A DNA stretch of 64,000 nucleotides from assembly GCF_900103825.1 (NCBI RefSeq), contig NZ_FNIF01000022.1, positions 1 through 64,000 of the forward strand, in the 5' to 3' direction. The position numbers and the translations under genes were made by a program. This document shows, one piece after another, positions 18,361 through 26,668 of the stretch; the stretch's first letter is position 1, and each line of letters begins with the position of its first letter. The notes beneath the pieces are model-generated. The model was not told where the DNA came from, made no database searches, and was given only the letters and a program-made list of their open reading frames with translations. The DNA comes from Paenibacillus sp. yr247. Its GTDB lineage: Bacteria > Bacillota > Bacilli > Paenibacillales > NBRC-103111.

Positions 18361-19122
18361 TCATTCAGAAGTCCAGCCACCATCAATAACGATTGCTGAC
18401 CCGGTCATGAAGCTGGACAGATCTGAAGCAAGGTAAACCATTAACCCTGTCAATTCTTCGGGTTTCCCCCAACGCTTGATTGGTAGATGATTAAGGAAAA
18501 ATTGGTTCGCATCCGGATTGTTAATGACGGCCTGGTTGATCTCTGTTGCGAAAGGTCCCGGGCAAACGGCGTTAGCCGTTATATTATGCTCTGCCCACTC
18601 TAACGCCATGACCTTCGTCAGTTGAATTAATCCACCCTTGCTGGAGCAATAAGCGGACCGTTCAGGGAGCGCCACCGTACCAAGCATGGATGCGATATTG
18701 ATGATTCTGCCGAACTTTTGTTTAATCATTTGTGGAACGACCGCTTTGGCACACAAAAATGGCGCTTTCAAATTCGTCGTCTGCACCAGATCCCAACTTT
18801 GTTCGTCATATTCGAGAATCGGCTTGCGCACGTTGACTCCGGCATTGTTAACCAAAATATCCAAACGCCCGAACGTTTCCACTACTTTATTCCTCATGAC
18901 TTGAATTTGATCATAGTCCGTTACGTCGCAGACAATCCCTAACGTTTCCTGCCCAGTTTCCTTGCGGATCCATTCAGCGCTTTCTTGCGCTTTGCGCTCA
19001 TCACGGCTTGTGACAACCACGCTTGCTCCTGCATTCGCTAATGCACGTGAAAATTCCAGCCCAAGACCCTGACACCCGCCTGTTATGAGCGCAACTTTCC
19101 CATCCAGCTTGAAATCACTCAT
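18361..19122 (-). CDS. SDR family oxidoreductase, gluconate 5-dehydrogenase-like
   Basis: A 253-residue short-chain dehydrogenase with TGGCQGLG, NNAGV, catalytic Ser (NIASMLG) and Tyr/Lys (YCSSK), and the classic C-terminal IVIDGGWTSE. Overall it resembles 2-deoxy-gluconate or gluconate 5-dehydrogenases. GAGGGG is twelve bases before ATG 19122; the in-frame ATG at 19134 overlaps that site. First gene of the four-gene sugar-acid operon. It lies about 36 bases behind the predicted start of transcription from the promoter at 19165-19227. Confidence 0.9.
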   Translation of the reverse strand: MSDFKLDGKVALITGGCQGLGLEFSRALANAGASVVVTSRDERKAQESAEWIRKETGQETLGIVCDVTDYDQIQVMRNKVVETFGRLDILVNNAGVNVRKPILEYDEQSWDLVQTTNLKAPFLCAKAVVPQMIKQKFGRIINIASMLGTVALPERSAYCSSKGGLIQLTKVMALEWAEHNITANAVCPGPFATEINQAVINNPDANQFFLNHLPIKRWGKPEELTGLMVYLASDLSSFMTGSAIVIDGGWTSE

Positions 19123-19164
19123 AGTTCTGTACATCCCCTCACATCCGTTTTTCTTTTCATTTCT

Positions 19165-19227
19165 ATTATAGTCACGTAGTTTATGGGACAGAATGGAATA
19201 TTTTTAGGCACATCCGTAAATATTTTG
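19165..19227 (-). promoter_or_regulatory. promoter with conserved operator box upstream of the sugar-acid operon
   Basis: On the minus strand a box of 37 bases (19227-19191) begins CAAAATATTTA, has a variable 8-base middle, then CCTAAAAAT and TCCATTC. Twenty bases further is a perfect TATAAT (-10, 19170-19165), about 40 bases before the SDR start. A near copy of box and -10 occurs at 19586-19648. No good -35 is visible, which fits a promoter that needs an activator. The box lies partly inside the stub ORF 19181-19333. Confidence 0.65.
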
Positions 19228-19333
19228 TTTTCGGTGCCCCAACCGGTTTATTGGAAGCGCTATCATCACATCCAGACATAAGTACAAGACCAATCGTCAA
19301 CAAAGGCAACAGACTTTGCTTCTTATGAATCAT
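19181..19333 (-). pseudogene. truncated lipoprotein signal-peptide ORF (solute-binding protein stub)
   Basis: A 50-residue ORF with GGGGGAAG before ATG 19333. It encodes a good lipoprotein signal, MIHKKQSLLPLLTIGLVLMS then GC, and a short Ser/Asn-rich linker, then unrelated sequence over the operator box to a TAA. Signal plus linker is what the 5' end of an ABC sugar-binding lipoprotein looks like. I infer that the rest of the gene was deleted, joining the start of the lipoprotein to the promoter of the sugar-acid operon. Confidence 0.5.
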
Positions 19334-19427
19334 TTAAACTTCCCCCAAATAGAGATGCTGTTTCGTGATACGGTTTTAATTACTTCCATTATATCCTATC
19401 TTTTTTTTAGATAGTAGTATAAAAAGG

Positions 19428-19550
19428 TCAGCCAGATTGAGCTGTAACCCGAAAGATAGACACTTTGAAAAAAGTGCCCGTCTTTCCTGCAGCAGCAAAT
19501 ACGAGTGAGAATACAACAGGCAATGTCATTGCTTTTTTTAGTTTGGACAT
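19428..19550 (-). pseudogene. second truncated export-signal ORF
   Basis: A 40-residue ORF with a strong AAGGAGGGG before ATG 19550. MSKLKKAMTLPVVFSLVFAA is a clear export signal. The next residues read through an old hairpin (19451-19488) that looks like a terminator, so the body of the gene appears lost. It sits under its own promoter with the same box as the sugar-acid operon. Probably a relic of a binding-protein gene. Confidence 0.45.
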
Positions 19551-19566
19551 GTCGCCCCTCCTTTTT

Positions 19567-19581
19567 TGAATCCGTTTACAT
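19567..19581 (-). promoter_or_regulatory. catabolite-responsive element (cre)
   Basis: ATGTAAACGGATTCA matches the CcpA cre consensus WTGNAANCGNWNNCW at every fixed position. It lies just downstream of the -10 at 19591-19586, in the position used for CcpA repression. This suggests that the lost transporter operon was under glucose repression. Confidence 0.6.
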
Positions 19582-19585
19582 TTAG

Positions 19586-19648
19586 ATTATAGCCCCTCTT
19601 GAGATTCCGGATGAATGGATAATTTTTAGGCGTACCCTAAATATTTTG
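19586..19648 (-). promoter_or_regulatory. second promoter with the same operator box
   Basis: The box at 19648-19613 again begins CAAAATATTTA, then a 7-base middle, CCTAAAAAT and TCCATTC. It contains the inverted repeat TTTAGG-N5-CCTAAA. A TATAAT (19591-19586) follows 21 bases later. Same layout as the promoter at 19165-19227, 422 bases away, pointing to one shared regulator. Confidence 0.65.
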
Positions 19649-19670
19649 TGATCTATTGTTTACAACAAAA

Positions 19671-19710
19671 CAGCAACCCGAAACTGTAAAAATACAGTCT
19701 TGGGCTGCTG
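19671..19710. terminator. long imperfect terminator hairpin
   Basis: CAGCA, CCC and ACTGTA arms pair with TACAGT, GGG and TGCTG around AAAA. It lies downstream of the minus-strand gene 19778-20059 and before the promoter box region. Confidence 0.6.
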
Positions 19711-19723
19711 TTCAACAAATAAA

Positions 19724-19740
19724 ACCCGCATTATGCGGGT
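19724..19740. terminator. short hairpin after the small acidic protein gene
   Basis: A perfect 7-bp stem, ACCCGCA with TGCGGGT, around TTA. On the minus strand it is followed by TTTTATTTG, so it fits a terminator for the gene ending at 19778. Confidence 0.65.
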
Positions 19741-19777
19741 CATTATCGGAATTTTCTATTGTATTGCCACACGTGCG

Positions 19778-20059
19778 CTATTCCTCTTCATCTTCTTTCC
19801 GTTCCCAATAACTTCCCTCACCAAAGTAATCCTGACAAACGTTGTCAAGGTTCTGCAACCTATCAATAAATCCTTTTAAATCACACGTATGAAAAGTATC
19901 TTTAAGTTCTCGATTTTCTTCTGTAACTGAATATACGTGAATTTCTGTACAACCATCCCATCTAACATTAACATCAAGACACTTATCATCGGTTTCCAGT
20001 TCTAGAGCTACAGTCCCGCCATCTTCATCTCTTTTATGTTTCGTTTTAATAATCCACAA
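19778..20059 (-). CDS. small acidic hypothetical protein
   Basis: A 93-residue acidic, Cys-containing soluble protein that I do not recognise. It has alternating strands (ALELETDDKCLDVNVRWDG, TEIHVYSVTEE) and then a helix (LKGFIDRLQNLDNVCQDYF), ending in KEDEEE. The start is TTG 20059 with AGGTGG nine bases upstream, which is good initiation context. It is flanked by terminators and looks like a stand-alone gene. Base composition is more AT-rich than the operons around it. Confidence 0.65.
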   Translation of the reverse strand: MWIIKTKHKRDEDGGTVALELETDDKCLDVNVRWDGCTEIHVYSVTEENRELKDTFHTCDLKGFIDRLQNLDNVCQDYFGEGSYWERKEDEEE

Positions 20060-20193
20060 TGTAAAACACCACCTTTTGTAATATGATAGCCAAAAGTGGA
20101 ACCTTTTAAAAGCAATTGTAAAGTCCAGCTTGACGTTATCATTTTTACATTAGGGCGCTATTTCAGTGACTTTTGTTGAAGTATTAGCAGCTT

Positions 20194-21375
20194 CTAATCT
20201 GAGTTCTCATTAACCTGCCGTCTTGTGAACTCATAGAAAGCAAGGGCATCCTCCGAGGTCGGAAATCCCGCCTGCGCGATTTTATCGCTCCCCCCGCCTT
20301 TCCCATTGCATTTTCCCAAATGCGCTTTGAAGAACGCACCGCAAGAAAGGGTAGAACTGCCGTTATGTGCAAAAACAACTTTATTCTCCGCAAAAGTAGC
20401 GAGCAGCACCGGAAGATCGCTTTCCGAAGCCAGCTTCACTGCCAGACTTTGTAAATCTTTAAGAGACTTTTCCTCAAACACATGCGCGACCAGATTGCCC
20501 TCTTGGCTTGATAACAGCTCCTTCGCCACATATCTGTCGTTCTTCTCTTTAAGATCCATTAGCTCAGCCTGAAGCTGCTTCTGCTCATTCTCCCACTTCT
20601 CAATCCGGTCGATAATCTCGTCTTTACCTGTGTTGAATTTGGATGACAGCACGCCCAAAATCCGCAGGCTCTCATTAAACTCTTCCCAGGCGCGGTATCC
20701 GCATTTAAAGTAAATCCGAGTGTTTCCCTTCTGTTTTTCCGCTTTCAGCAGCTTAATCATTCCAATTTCGCCTGTTGACGAGACATGCGTACCTCCGCAT
20801 GCATTGTACTCCACGCCTTGTATCTCGACAATTCGAATATTTTCCGTCACTTTCGGCTGTTTGACAAGCTTCAGATGCGCCACTTCTTCTTGGGTGACGA
20901 AATAACTGACGATGCTGCGGTTCTGGTAAATTTGCCGGTTCACTTCATTCTCAAGTGAAGCCAGCTGGCTCGGGGTCAGCTCCGGCTGCTCCACGTCGAT
21001 GGTGGAATAATCGGTGCCCAGATGAAAGCTTACTGTCAAGGCCTGATAGAGGTCGCGGCATACAGCCGAGAGCAGGTGCTGACCACTGTGCTGCTGCATA
21101 TGGTCAAATCTTCTGTTCCAATCGACCTTGCAAGTCACCTTCGTTTCTTCGGGCAGACGTGCCAGCTTATGCAGCACTTTATCCTCTACACTGATCACAT
21201 CAATCACGGGAATCCCGTTAATATGCCCTTCATCACAGGGCTGTCCGCCCCCATGCGGATAAAAAGCCGTCTCCTCAAGGATGACATAAAACCCGTCTTC
21301 TCTTTCAAGGGTCTCGCTGATAAGAGTTTGCCATTCTGTCAGATAGACGGAATCGTAATATAGCTTTTTTGACAT
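20194..21375 (-). CDS. alanyl-tRNA editing protein, AlaX-L type with DHHA1 domain
   Basis: A stand-alone trans-editing protein that hydrolyses mischarged Ser- or Gly-tRNA(Ala). The 393 residues hold, in order, an N-terminal AlaRS-like beta-barrel (FYPHGGGQPCDEG), the editing domain with the zinc ligands in HMQQHSGQHLLSA and NACGGTHVSSTGEIG, a coiled-coil stretch (about 245-285) and a C-terminal DHHA1 domain with CNGKGGGSDKIAQAG. All key His/Cys residues are present. ATG 21375 follows GAAAGGAAAA. Monocistronic. Confidence 0.94.
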   Translation of the reverse strand: MSKKLYYDSVYLTEWQTLISETLEREDGFYVILEETAFYPHGGGQPCDEGHINGIPVIDVISVEDKVLHKLARLPEETKVTCKVDWNRRFDHMQQHSGQHLLSAVCRDLYQALTVSFHLGTDYSTIDVEQPELTPSQLASLENEVNRQIYQNRSIVSYFVTQEEVAHLKLVKQPKVTENIRIVEIQGVEYNACGGTHVSSTGEIGMIKLLKAEKQKGNTRIYFKCGYRAWEEFNESLRILGVLSSKFNTGKDEIIDRIEKWENEQKQLQAELMDLKEKNDRYVAKELLSSQEGNLVAHVFEEKSLKDLQSLAVKLASESDLPVLLATFAENKVVFAHNGSSTLSCGAFFKAHLGKCNGKGGGSDKIAQAGFPTSEDALAFYEFTRRQVNENSD

Positions 21376-21504
21376 GACTATTTTCCTTTCTATTCTTGGC
21401 TTCGGCTGCGCCGAGAAACCGTTCCAACACGATCTATTCTTTCCTGCCTAAGGTAAAGGCCTTCATCGTTTCGGTAAGTCCGAATTTTAATGATATCCAC
21501 ATCA

Positions 21505-21889
21505 TCAACTTCTCAGTTGATCTTTATGCATCGTATGTTTGTCAACTCTGAGTAGCCAGTCCATCATCAAACTCGAAAGTGTCACCCTTTGCTCAATTTG
21601 AATCATATGTCCTGCTCGATCGAGTATTGCAAAAGATGCGTGACTGAATTTCCTCAAAAGTTTCATGTGATCTTCATAACCGACTATAGCGTCTTGCCTT
21701 CCCAAAACGATAAGTGTTGGCTGTTCTAATTGTTCAACATTGCTAAACGGCTCAAACTTATAATAATAGCCCTCTTTCTTCCAATCGGAAGCTAAATTCC
21801 CTTGCTAACATGACATTCCATTTTAAAGTCTCCCTGGTTGAAGGATTAGGGCCATTCGCTCCACTCAGCTGATAAAGTTTCCGCAAGTG
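21505..21889 (-). pseudogene. C-terminal relic of an alpha/beta hydrolase
   Basis: Two frames together give the lid and C-terminal part of a hydrolase: KLYQLSGANGPNPSTRETLK, then after a frameshift near 21790 DWKKEGYYYKFEPFSNVEQL, TLIVLGRQDAIVGYEDH and AILDRAGHMIQIEQ. The acid and His of a catalytic triad can be seen in GRQDA and AGHM. The N-terminal half with the nucleophile Ser is missing; the fragment begins right at the stop of the MFS gene, so a deletion may have joined them. Confidence 0.75.
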
Positions 21890-23107
21890 TTATACATCCT
21901 CCGATTTCGTCAATTGCTTTCCTTTTTCCATCAATAAAATAAGTGTTCCTACCATTCCGAAAATGGAAGCAGCGATTAATAACCCGGAAATTGGTATGTA
22001 ATTGGAAAGTCCAGTACTTAATAAAGGGCCGATGGAGCCACGAATACCGAAGAGCATTAAGTGCATACCAAACACGACCGCCTCACGTCCAGGAACGACC
22101 CGAAGTACATAAGCGAGAATACCGATATCCCAGATTGCATCCCCGATTCCCTGAATTCCGCTGCCAATGATAACCGCAGGATAATTCCCAAAAATACCGT
22201 AAAGTAGTGGGACAATCGTGAACGCTCCCAAACCGTAGATAAGCGTTTGTTTAGCAGAAAATCTATCGATAACCCATCCAACAACGAAATAGGCCGTTAA
22301 TAAGCAAAAATAATAGGAAATACGTGTAATCCCAATTTCTATATTGTTCAAATGCAGTTCTTTGACTTGGATGATCTGAAATAACGGACTAGCCAATATG
22401 TTGCCAAAACCCGTCAGTGTCGTTGCCGCAAAAAACACCATCAGCTCTCGGTGCTCTCTCACAAGCTTGAGTTGTTCCTTAAAAGAAGATCTACGCGTCG
22501 TTGCCTTTGTTGTTGAACCGATCTCCTTAACCCTGGCCAAAGAAAGAATAGATAATACACCGGTTATAACCGCTGCGATCAGTGGCCCACTTGGTCCTGA
22601 CTTATCCGTCCATGAACCGACCAAGTAAGCAAGAGGGATCATGATGGCCCCCATGGCAACTCGAACATAGCCCATTAGCCTTCCTCTTAATTCAGGCTGG
22701 TACATACGTGTTACTAGCGCAGCATACGCTGGTGCTTGAATACCCATCAGAAATTGAAACACAAGTGCGGTCACAACATACACGATTGGAGCACCGAAAA
22801 ACGCCGGAAATAACAATAGGACTCTTCCTATCAAATTCGGGAGGATGACATAAGGTTTTGGGCTCGATTGTTCGATCCTCGCCGCCCATATTGGCGAGAA
22901 AAGCAATCCAATAGCTGGGGCGGCTGCCAAAATCCCTACTTCCAAGTTCGTAGCCCCTTGCCTAATAGCAAGTGCGATATAAAACTGATTAAAGACCACA
23001 TTAAATAGACTAAATAAACATGCCGCGCCAAAATCACTGTATAAGTTGTGTTGGGTTGCTGGGCTCATATGCAAGCCTAGTTTTTGAAATATTTTGTTCG
23101 CTATCAT
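21890..23107 (-). CDS. MFS transporter
   Basis: A 405-residue major facilitator with about twelve helices. Signs are the loop motif PELRGRLMG after helix 4, a charged central loop (KEIGSTTKATTRRSSFKEQL), and a second-half loop VIDRFSAKQ. No substrate can be assigned. ATG 23107 has AAGGGAAG upstream at long spacing. A truncated hydrolase follows directly on the same strand, so the transcript may once have carried both. Confidence 0.85.
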   Translation of the reverse strand: MIANKIFQKLGLHMSPATQHNLYSDFGAACLFSLFNVVFNQFYIALAIRQGATNLEVGILAAAPAIGLLFSPIWAARIEQSSPKPYVILPNLIGRVLLLFPAFFGAPIVYVVTALVFQFLMGIQAPAYAALVTRMYQPELRGRLMGYVRVAMGAIMIPLAYLVGSWTDKSGPSGPLIAAVITGVLSILSLARVKEIGSTTKATTRRSSFKEQLKLVREHRELMVFFAATTLTGFGNILASPLFQIIQVKELHLNNIEIGITRISYYFCLLTAYFVVGWVIDRFSAKQTLIYGLGAFTIVPLLYGIFGNYPAVIIGSGIQGIGDAIWDIGILAYVLRVVPGREAVVFGMHLMLFGIRGSIGPLLSTGLSNYIPISGLLIAASIFGMVGTLILLMEKGKQLTKSEDV

Positions 23108-23330
23108 TGCGGTGATTACTTCCCTTCCGTCTTCTCTCCCTGATAACGGAGTGTGATCATATTGGGTACATCATGAAATTAGTGTAATCTATTACTTCCG
23201 ATAATTAAAGAGTTGAAAATGAAGGAAATATATGAATTGGCATGCTTATTTAAATCCATAGTTGTCCTCTATCAAACTCATACTACTTTGAATATGTTAT
23301 AGAATCAGGTTCAAAAGGAACATCTATACC

Positions 23331-23735
23331 ATGGAAGGTGAAGTGGGTGAAGTGATCACATCAAAACGTGTTACATTATCAACTGGTATTTTGCGGAGGC
23401 CAAATAAAACGAAGTTTGCTCTGGTTGATGTAGTTAACTTGAATAGAGAGCGTTCCCGAATAGTAACGGTTCAAGTATTTGACTGGTCCACCGGGTCACC
23501 AATTCCCTTGAAGGTAAATCCTTGCGGGGAAAAGGCGTGCAGTGTAACAGTTGCACCTAATAAATCGGTTTTCTTGTTTGCTGATGTGTCGAAGGTAGGG
23601 TTTAAATATGAGGTTCGCATAACATAGCATGCTGATCGCAAGCTGGTAACTAATGTATTTGGTGTTACGAATGCTCCCTTTACACCACAAGAAGGCGATA
23701 CAGTGCTTCAACGCAGCTTAATAAGAATAAGATAG
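23331..23735 (+). pseudogene. hypothetical protein with an in-frame stop at codon 99
   Basis: The open part (23331-23627, 98 residues) is a beta-rich protein with VVNLNRERSRIVTVQVFDWS, VNPCGEKACSVTVAPNKSVF and SKVGFKYEVRIT. The same frame then has TAG (23625-23627) followed by 35 further codons, HADRKLVTNVFGVTNAPF and TPQEGDTVLQRSLIRIR, ending TAG at 23735. The continuation is fluent coding sequence and is followed six bases later by a terminator, so the full protein was about 134 residues. I cannot name the family. The short product may still be made. AAAAGGAA lies nine bases before ATG 23331. Confidence 0.65.
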
Positions 23736-23740
23736 GTTAG

Positions 23741-23771
23741 AAGGCTGCCGACCATTGCTGTTAGCAGCCTT
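23741..23771. terminator. terminator between convergent genes
   Basis: A perfect 8-bp stem, AAGGCTGC with GCAGCCTT, around a 15-base loop. It starts six bases after the TAG at 23735, so it belongs to the longer form of the hypothetical gene, and it may also serve the convergent oxidoreductase gene ending at 23772. Confidence 0.65.
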
Positions 23772-24821
23772 TCAATCTACATGCACACGTATATGCTGTA
23801 TCGCATTGTAGCCATAACCTTTTACATTCCAATCTGCCAATTCACCTTGAATGTTACCTGCTGCATCCGCAGCTCTGACTTTGATGTCGTAGGTTCCGGA
23901 TTCAGTTACATGCCATTTCCAACACCAACGCCTCCAAGAATAAGTTTCTTGTGGCTCCAACCAGGATGTAGGCAGCCACGAATTTCCGTTGTCTGTACTG
24001 ATCTCAACCAGAACGACTGGATCTCTGCCCGATATTGCTGTACCCACAACCCAATTTACCCCTTTTGCCAATACTTCCTCGTCGGTTGGTCGAGCAATGG
24101 TTGAATTAAGACTAATCGTTGTAACCGGTTCGGGAGTTGATTGAGCTATTGGGGTTCGATCATATACATAATCTACAACTTGGAAAGGGCCTTGAAATTG
24201 CTCCTCAGTAACTGTAATTTGGTGAAGCCATTTGACTGAGGCCATTCCATACCATCCTGGCACAATCAGTCTGGCAGGATACCCGTGTCGGAAAGGCAGC
24301 GGTTTACCATTCATATAAAGGGCAATAATGGTAACGGGATTTATAGCCTGATCAAGAGGCAGGCTTCTTATATAGGAAACCTCGCCAGGCATATCCGTTC
24401 TAACTCCCCTATCCATGCCCTCGAATGTCACTTCACGTGCATTCATTTGAATTCCGGCTACATACAGTAAATCTACAAGACGAACACCTCTCCAAAGAGC
24501 ATGACTTATTGCGCCTAGCTCCCACTGCTCTCCGCGTGTTTTGGGATGAAAAAACGCTCTTTTGTTTCCAGCGCATTCGAGCGTTACAGGCAGTGTTGCT
24601 TGCGGCATTTTTAAGAGATCATGATAAGGGAAATAGACTTGTCTGTTTACACAACCTTTAATACTTAGTCCCCAAGAACGCATATCCACAATCGGATACT
24701 GAAAATGATTTCGGATATAAAACAAATTTTCTGGAGTGATACGACTGGATAGTGACAGCATTGGGAATTCTTGATTCTCTGGCATCATCTTGTGTGTAAT
24801 CAAGTAAGGCGAATACAACAA
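23772..24821 (-). CDS. sulfite oxidase-family molybdopterin oxidoreductase
   Basis: About 350 residues with the two sulfite oxidase domains: an oxidoreductase molybdopterin-binding domain (about 40-210) with the Cys ligand in LECAGNKR, an FRHGYPARLIVPGWYGM cofactor loop, and a C-terminal Mo-co dimerisation domain (WVVGTAISGRDPVVLVEIS to the end). No signal peptide or heme domain is seen, so it is probably cytoplasmic with an unknown electron acceptor. The frame is open to TTG 24830, but AAAGG lies right against it; TTG 24821 has nine-base spacing. No Moco biosynthesis gene lies nearby. Confidence 0.9.
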   Translation of the reverse strand: MLYSPYLITHKMMPENQEFPMLSLSSRITPENLFYIRNHFQYPIVDMRSWGLSIKGCVNRQVYFPYHDLLKMPQATLPVTLECAGNKRAFFHPKTRGEQWELGAISHALWRGVRLVDLLYVAGIQMNAREVTFEGMDRGVRTDMPGEVSYIRSLPLDQAINPVTIIALYMNGKPLPFRHGYPARLIVPGWYGMASVKWLHQITVTEEQFQGPFQVVDYVYDRTPIAQSTPEPVTTISLNSTIARPTDEEVLAKGVNWVVGTAISGRDPVVLVEISTDNGNSWLPTSWLEPQETYSWRRWCWKWHVTESGTYDIKVRAADAAGNIQGELADWNVKGYGYNAIQHIRVHVD

Positions 24822-24984
24822 GTTAATCAACCTTTCTTATAAAAAAGTTCTTACCAAAAGGTATGGGTCAATTGTTAAATTGAGACTCATATTAATGAAT
24901 AGACGAACCGATTTTTTTGGTGATTTATGGTATTTAGGACCTGTTTCAATTGAGATAAAAATTCGTTTCGGGAGGGTTCGCAAC

Positions 24985-26571
24985 ATGGTTCATGTTGTCT
25001 TGCTTGTTATTCTTGTTGTTATCGTCACGCTGCCTCCGCTCGTTTTTTTCGGTTATATGTATGCCTTATCCAAAAAACCAAAGCATTCCATCATTCGCTC
25101 ACATCCGTTCCTCGGCTGGCTGCGTTATTTGCTTGAAAAACTGGGGCCTGAGTTCCGCCAGTATTGGTTTGACAATGACACGGAAGGGAAACCGTTCTCG
25201 CGGGCAGATTTTGTTGGTGTTGTGTATGCCGCGAAATATCGGACCGATCTTATCTCCTTCGGTGGCAGGCGCGACTATGAGAAGCCTGGTTTCTATTTGT
25301 CCAATGCCATGTTCCCGAAATTGACGAGTGAGCTTAGGGTGGATAACGAAGGGGTTATACCCGGAAAAAAATATATCATTACCAATGAAGGGCTGTTTAC
25401 AAGGAAGGAAAAATTCATAGATGAGCAAGTAAAACCTTGGCTGCTGCATGATGAAGATGTCATCATTGTGGGTGAAAACCGCAAACATCCTTGGCGGCTC
25501 AAAGGTATGTTTGGTGCTTCAGCCACTTCCTTCGGAGCAGTCGGCGAGCATTATATTCAGTCCACAGGGAGCGGCGCATTCGTGGCTAACGGCTCTTGGA
25601 TCAATACTGGAGAAGGCGGAGTTGCGGACGTACATCTAGCCACGGGTGTCGATGTCATCTCGCAGATTGGGCCTGGTATGTTTGGCTTCCGAGATGATAG
25701 GGGCCGATTCTCCATAGAAGAATACAAGCATAAAGCTAAAGTCTCAAACATCAAGGCATTCGAGCTAAAATTTCATCAGGGGGCTAAAATTCGCGGCGGG
25801 CACCTCGAAGGTACGAAGGTCACTGAAAAAGTCGCTAAGGCTCGTTTAGTCCCCGTAGGAAAAACGGTGAATTCGCCGAACCGATTCGAATTTTTAACAA
25901 ATCCAGAGGAAGCTCTCCGTTTCATAAGTACCTTACAAGAAGAGGGCGGCAAGCCGGTGGGCGTCAAAATCGTCGTCGGGGATCCGAAGCGGCTTGAACC
26001 GTTTTTTCAGGCCATGCTTGTGTTGGATATCTATCCGGATTTCATTACCGTCGATGGATCCGAGGGTGGTTCTGGAGCCACCTTCAAGGCGATGGCGGAT
26101 GGCATGGGATTGCCGCTCTTTTCCGCGCTGCTCATCCTAGACGATACGGCAAGAAAATTTGGCGTACGTGACCGTTTCAAAATTTTCGCCTCAGGTAAAC
26201 TCATTACACCTGATAAAGTAGCGATCGCTCTGGCGCTAGGGGCGGACTGCGTCAACTCTGCGCGCGGCTTTATGATGGCCAATGGCTGCATCATGGCGAT
26301 GCAGTGTCACACCGGCAAGTGCCCAACTGGCATTACAACGACTGATTTCAAATATCAAGAGGCATTGGCGCCCGAAGAGAAACAATGGCGTGTGATGAAC
26401 TATATTCTTCAGTTGAGGGAAGGCTTGTTTTCGCTGGCTGCCGCCTGCGGCCTAGATAGTCCCCGTGGATTTAGACGAGAGCATGTCGTATTTACAAACG
26501 AAAGCGGCCATAGTGTCCGAATCGTGGAATTGTTTCCTTACCCAGAAGAATCCATTTCGAGTGTCACCTAA
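24985..26571 (+). CDS. FMN-binding glutamate synthase family protein
   Basis: A 528-residue protein with one N-terminal membrane helix (HVVLLVILVVIVTLPPLVFF) and then the FMN/Fe-S glutamate-synthase barrel. Features are MFGASATSFGAVGEHYIQS, GTGEGGV-like INTGEGGVADVH, FITVDGSEGGSGATFKAMAD, IFASGKLITPDKVA and the cluster region CHTGKCPTG. It has no glutaminase domain, so it is not a full GOGAT; the physiological reaction of this class is unclear. GGGAGGG is eight bases before ATG 24985; the frame upstream is not family-like. Monocistronic. Confidence 0.92.
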   Translation: MVHVVLLVILVVIVTLPPLVFFGYMYALSKKPKHSIIRSHPFLGWLRYLLEKLGPEFRQYWFDNDTEGKPFSRADFVGVVYAAKYRTDLISFGGRRDYEKPGFYLSNAMFPKLTSELRVDNEGVIPGKKYIITNEGLFTRKEKFIDEQVKPWLLHDEDVIIVGENRKHPWRLKGMFGASATSFGAVGEHYIQSTGSGAFVANGSWINTGEGGVADVHLATGVDVISQIGPGMFGFRDDRGRFSIEEYKHKAKVSNIKAFELKFHQGAKIRGGHLEGTKVTEKVAKARLVPVGKTVNSPNRFEFLTNPEEALRFISTLQEEGGKPVGVKIVVGDPKRLEPFFQAMLVLDIYPDFITVDGSEGGSGATFKAMADGMGLPLFSALLILDDTARKFGVRDRFKIFASGKLITPDKVAIALALGADCVNSARGFMMANGCIMAMQCHTGKCPTGITTTDFKYQEALAPEEKQWRVMNYILQLREGLFSLAAACGLDSPRGFRREHVVFTNESGHSVRIVELFPYPEESISSVT

Positions 26572-26578
26572 AATCTAG

Positions 26579-26616
26579 AAAAGGTCAAACGATGTTTAGT
26601 CGTCTGACCTTTTTTG
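26579..26616 (+). terminator. rho-independent terminator
   Basis: AAAAGGTCA and ACGA arms pair with TCGT and TGACCTTTT, ending in TTTTTTG. It starts a few bases after the stop at 26571. Confidence 0.9.
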
Positions 26617-26668
26617 AATTATGGAACAAATCTTCTAAGCAACCTTGGCCTAATTCGAGATCAATGTT

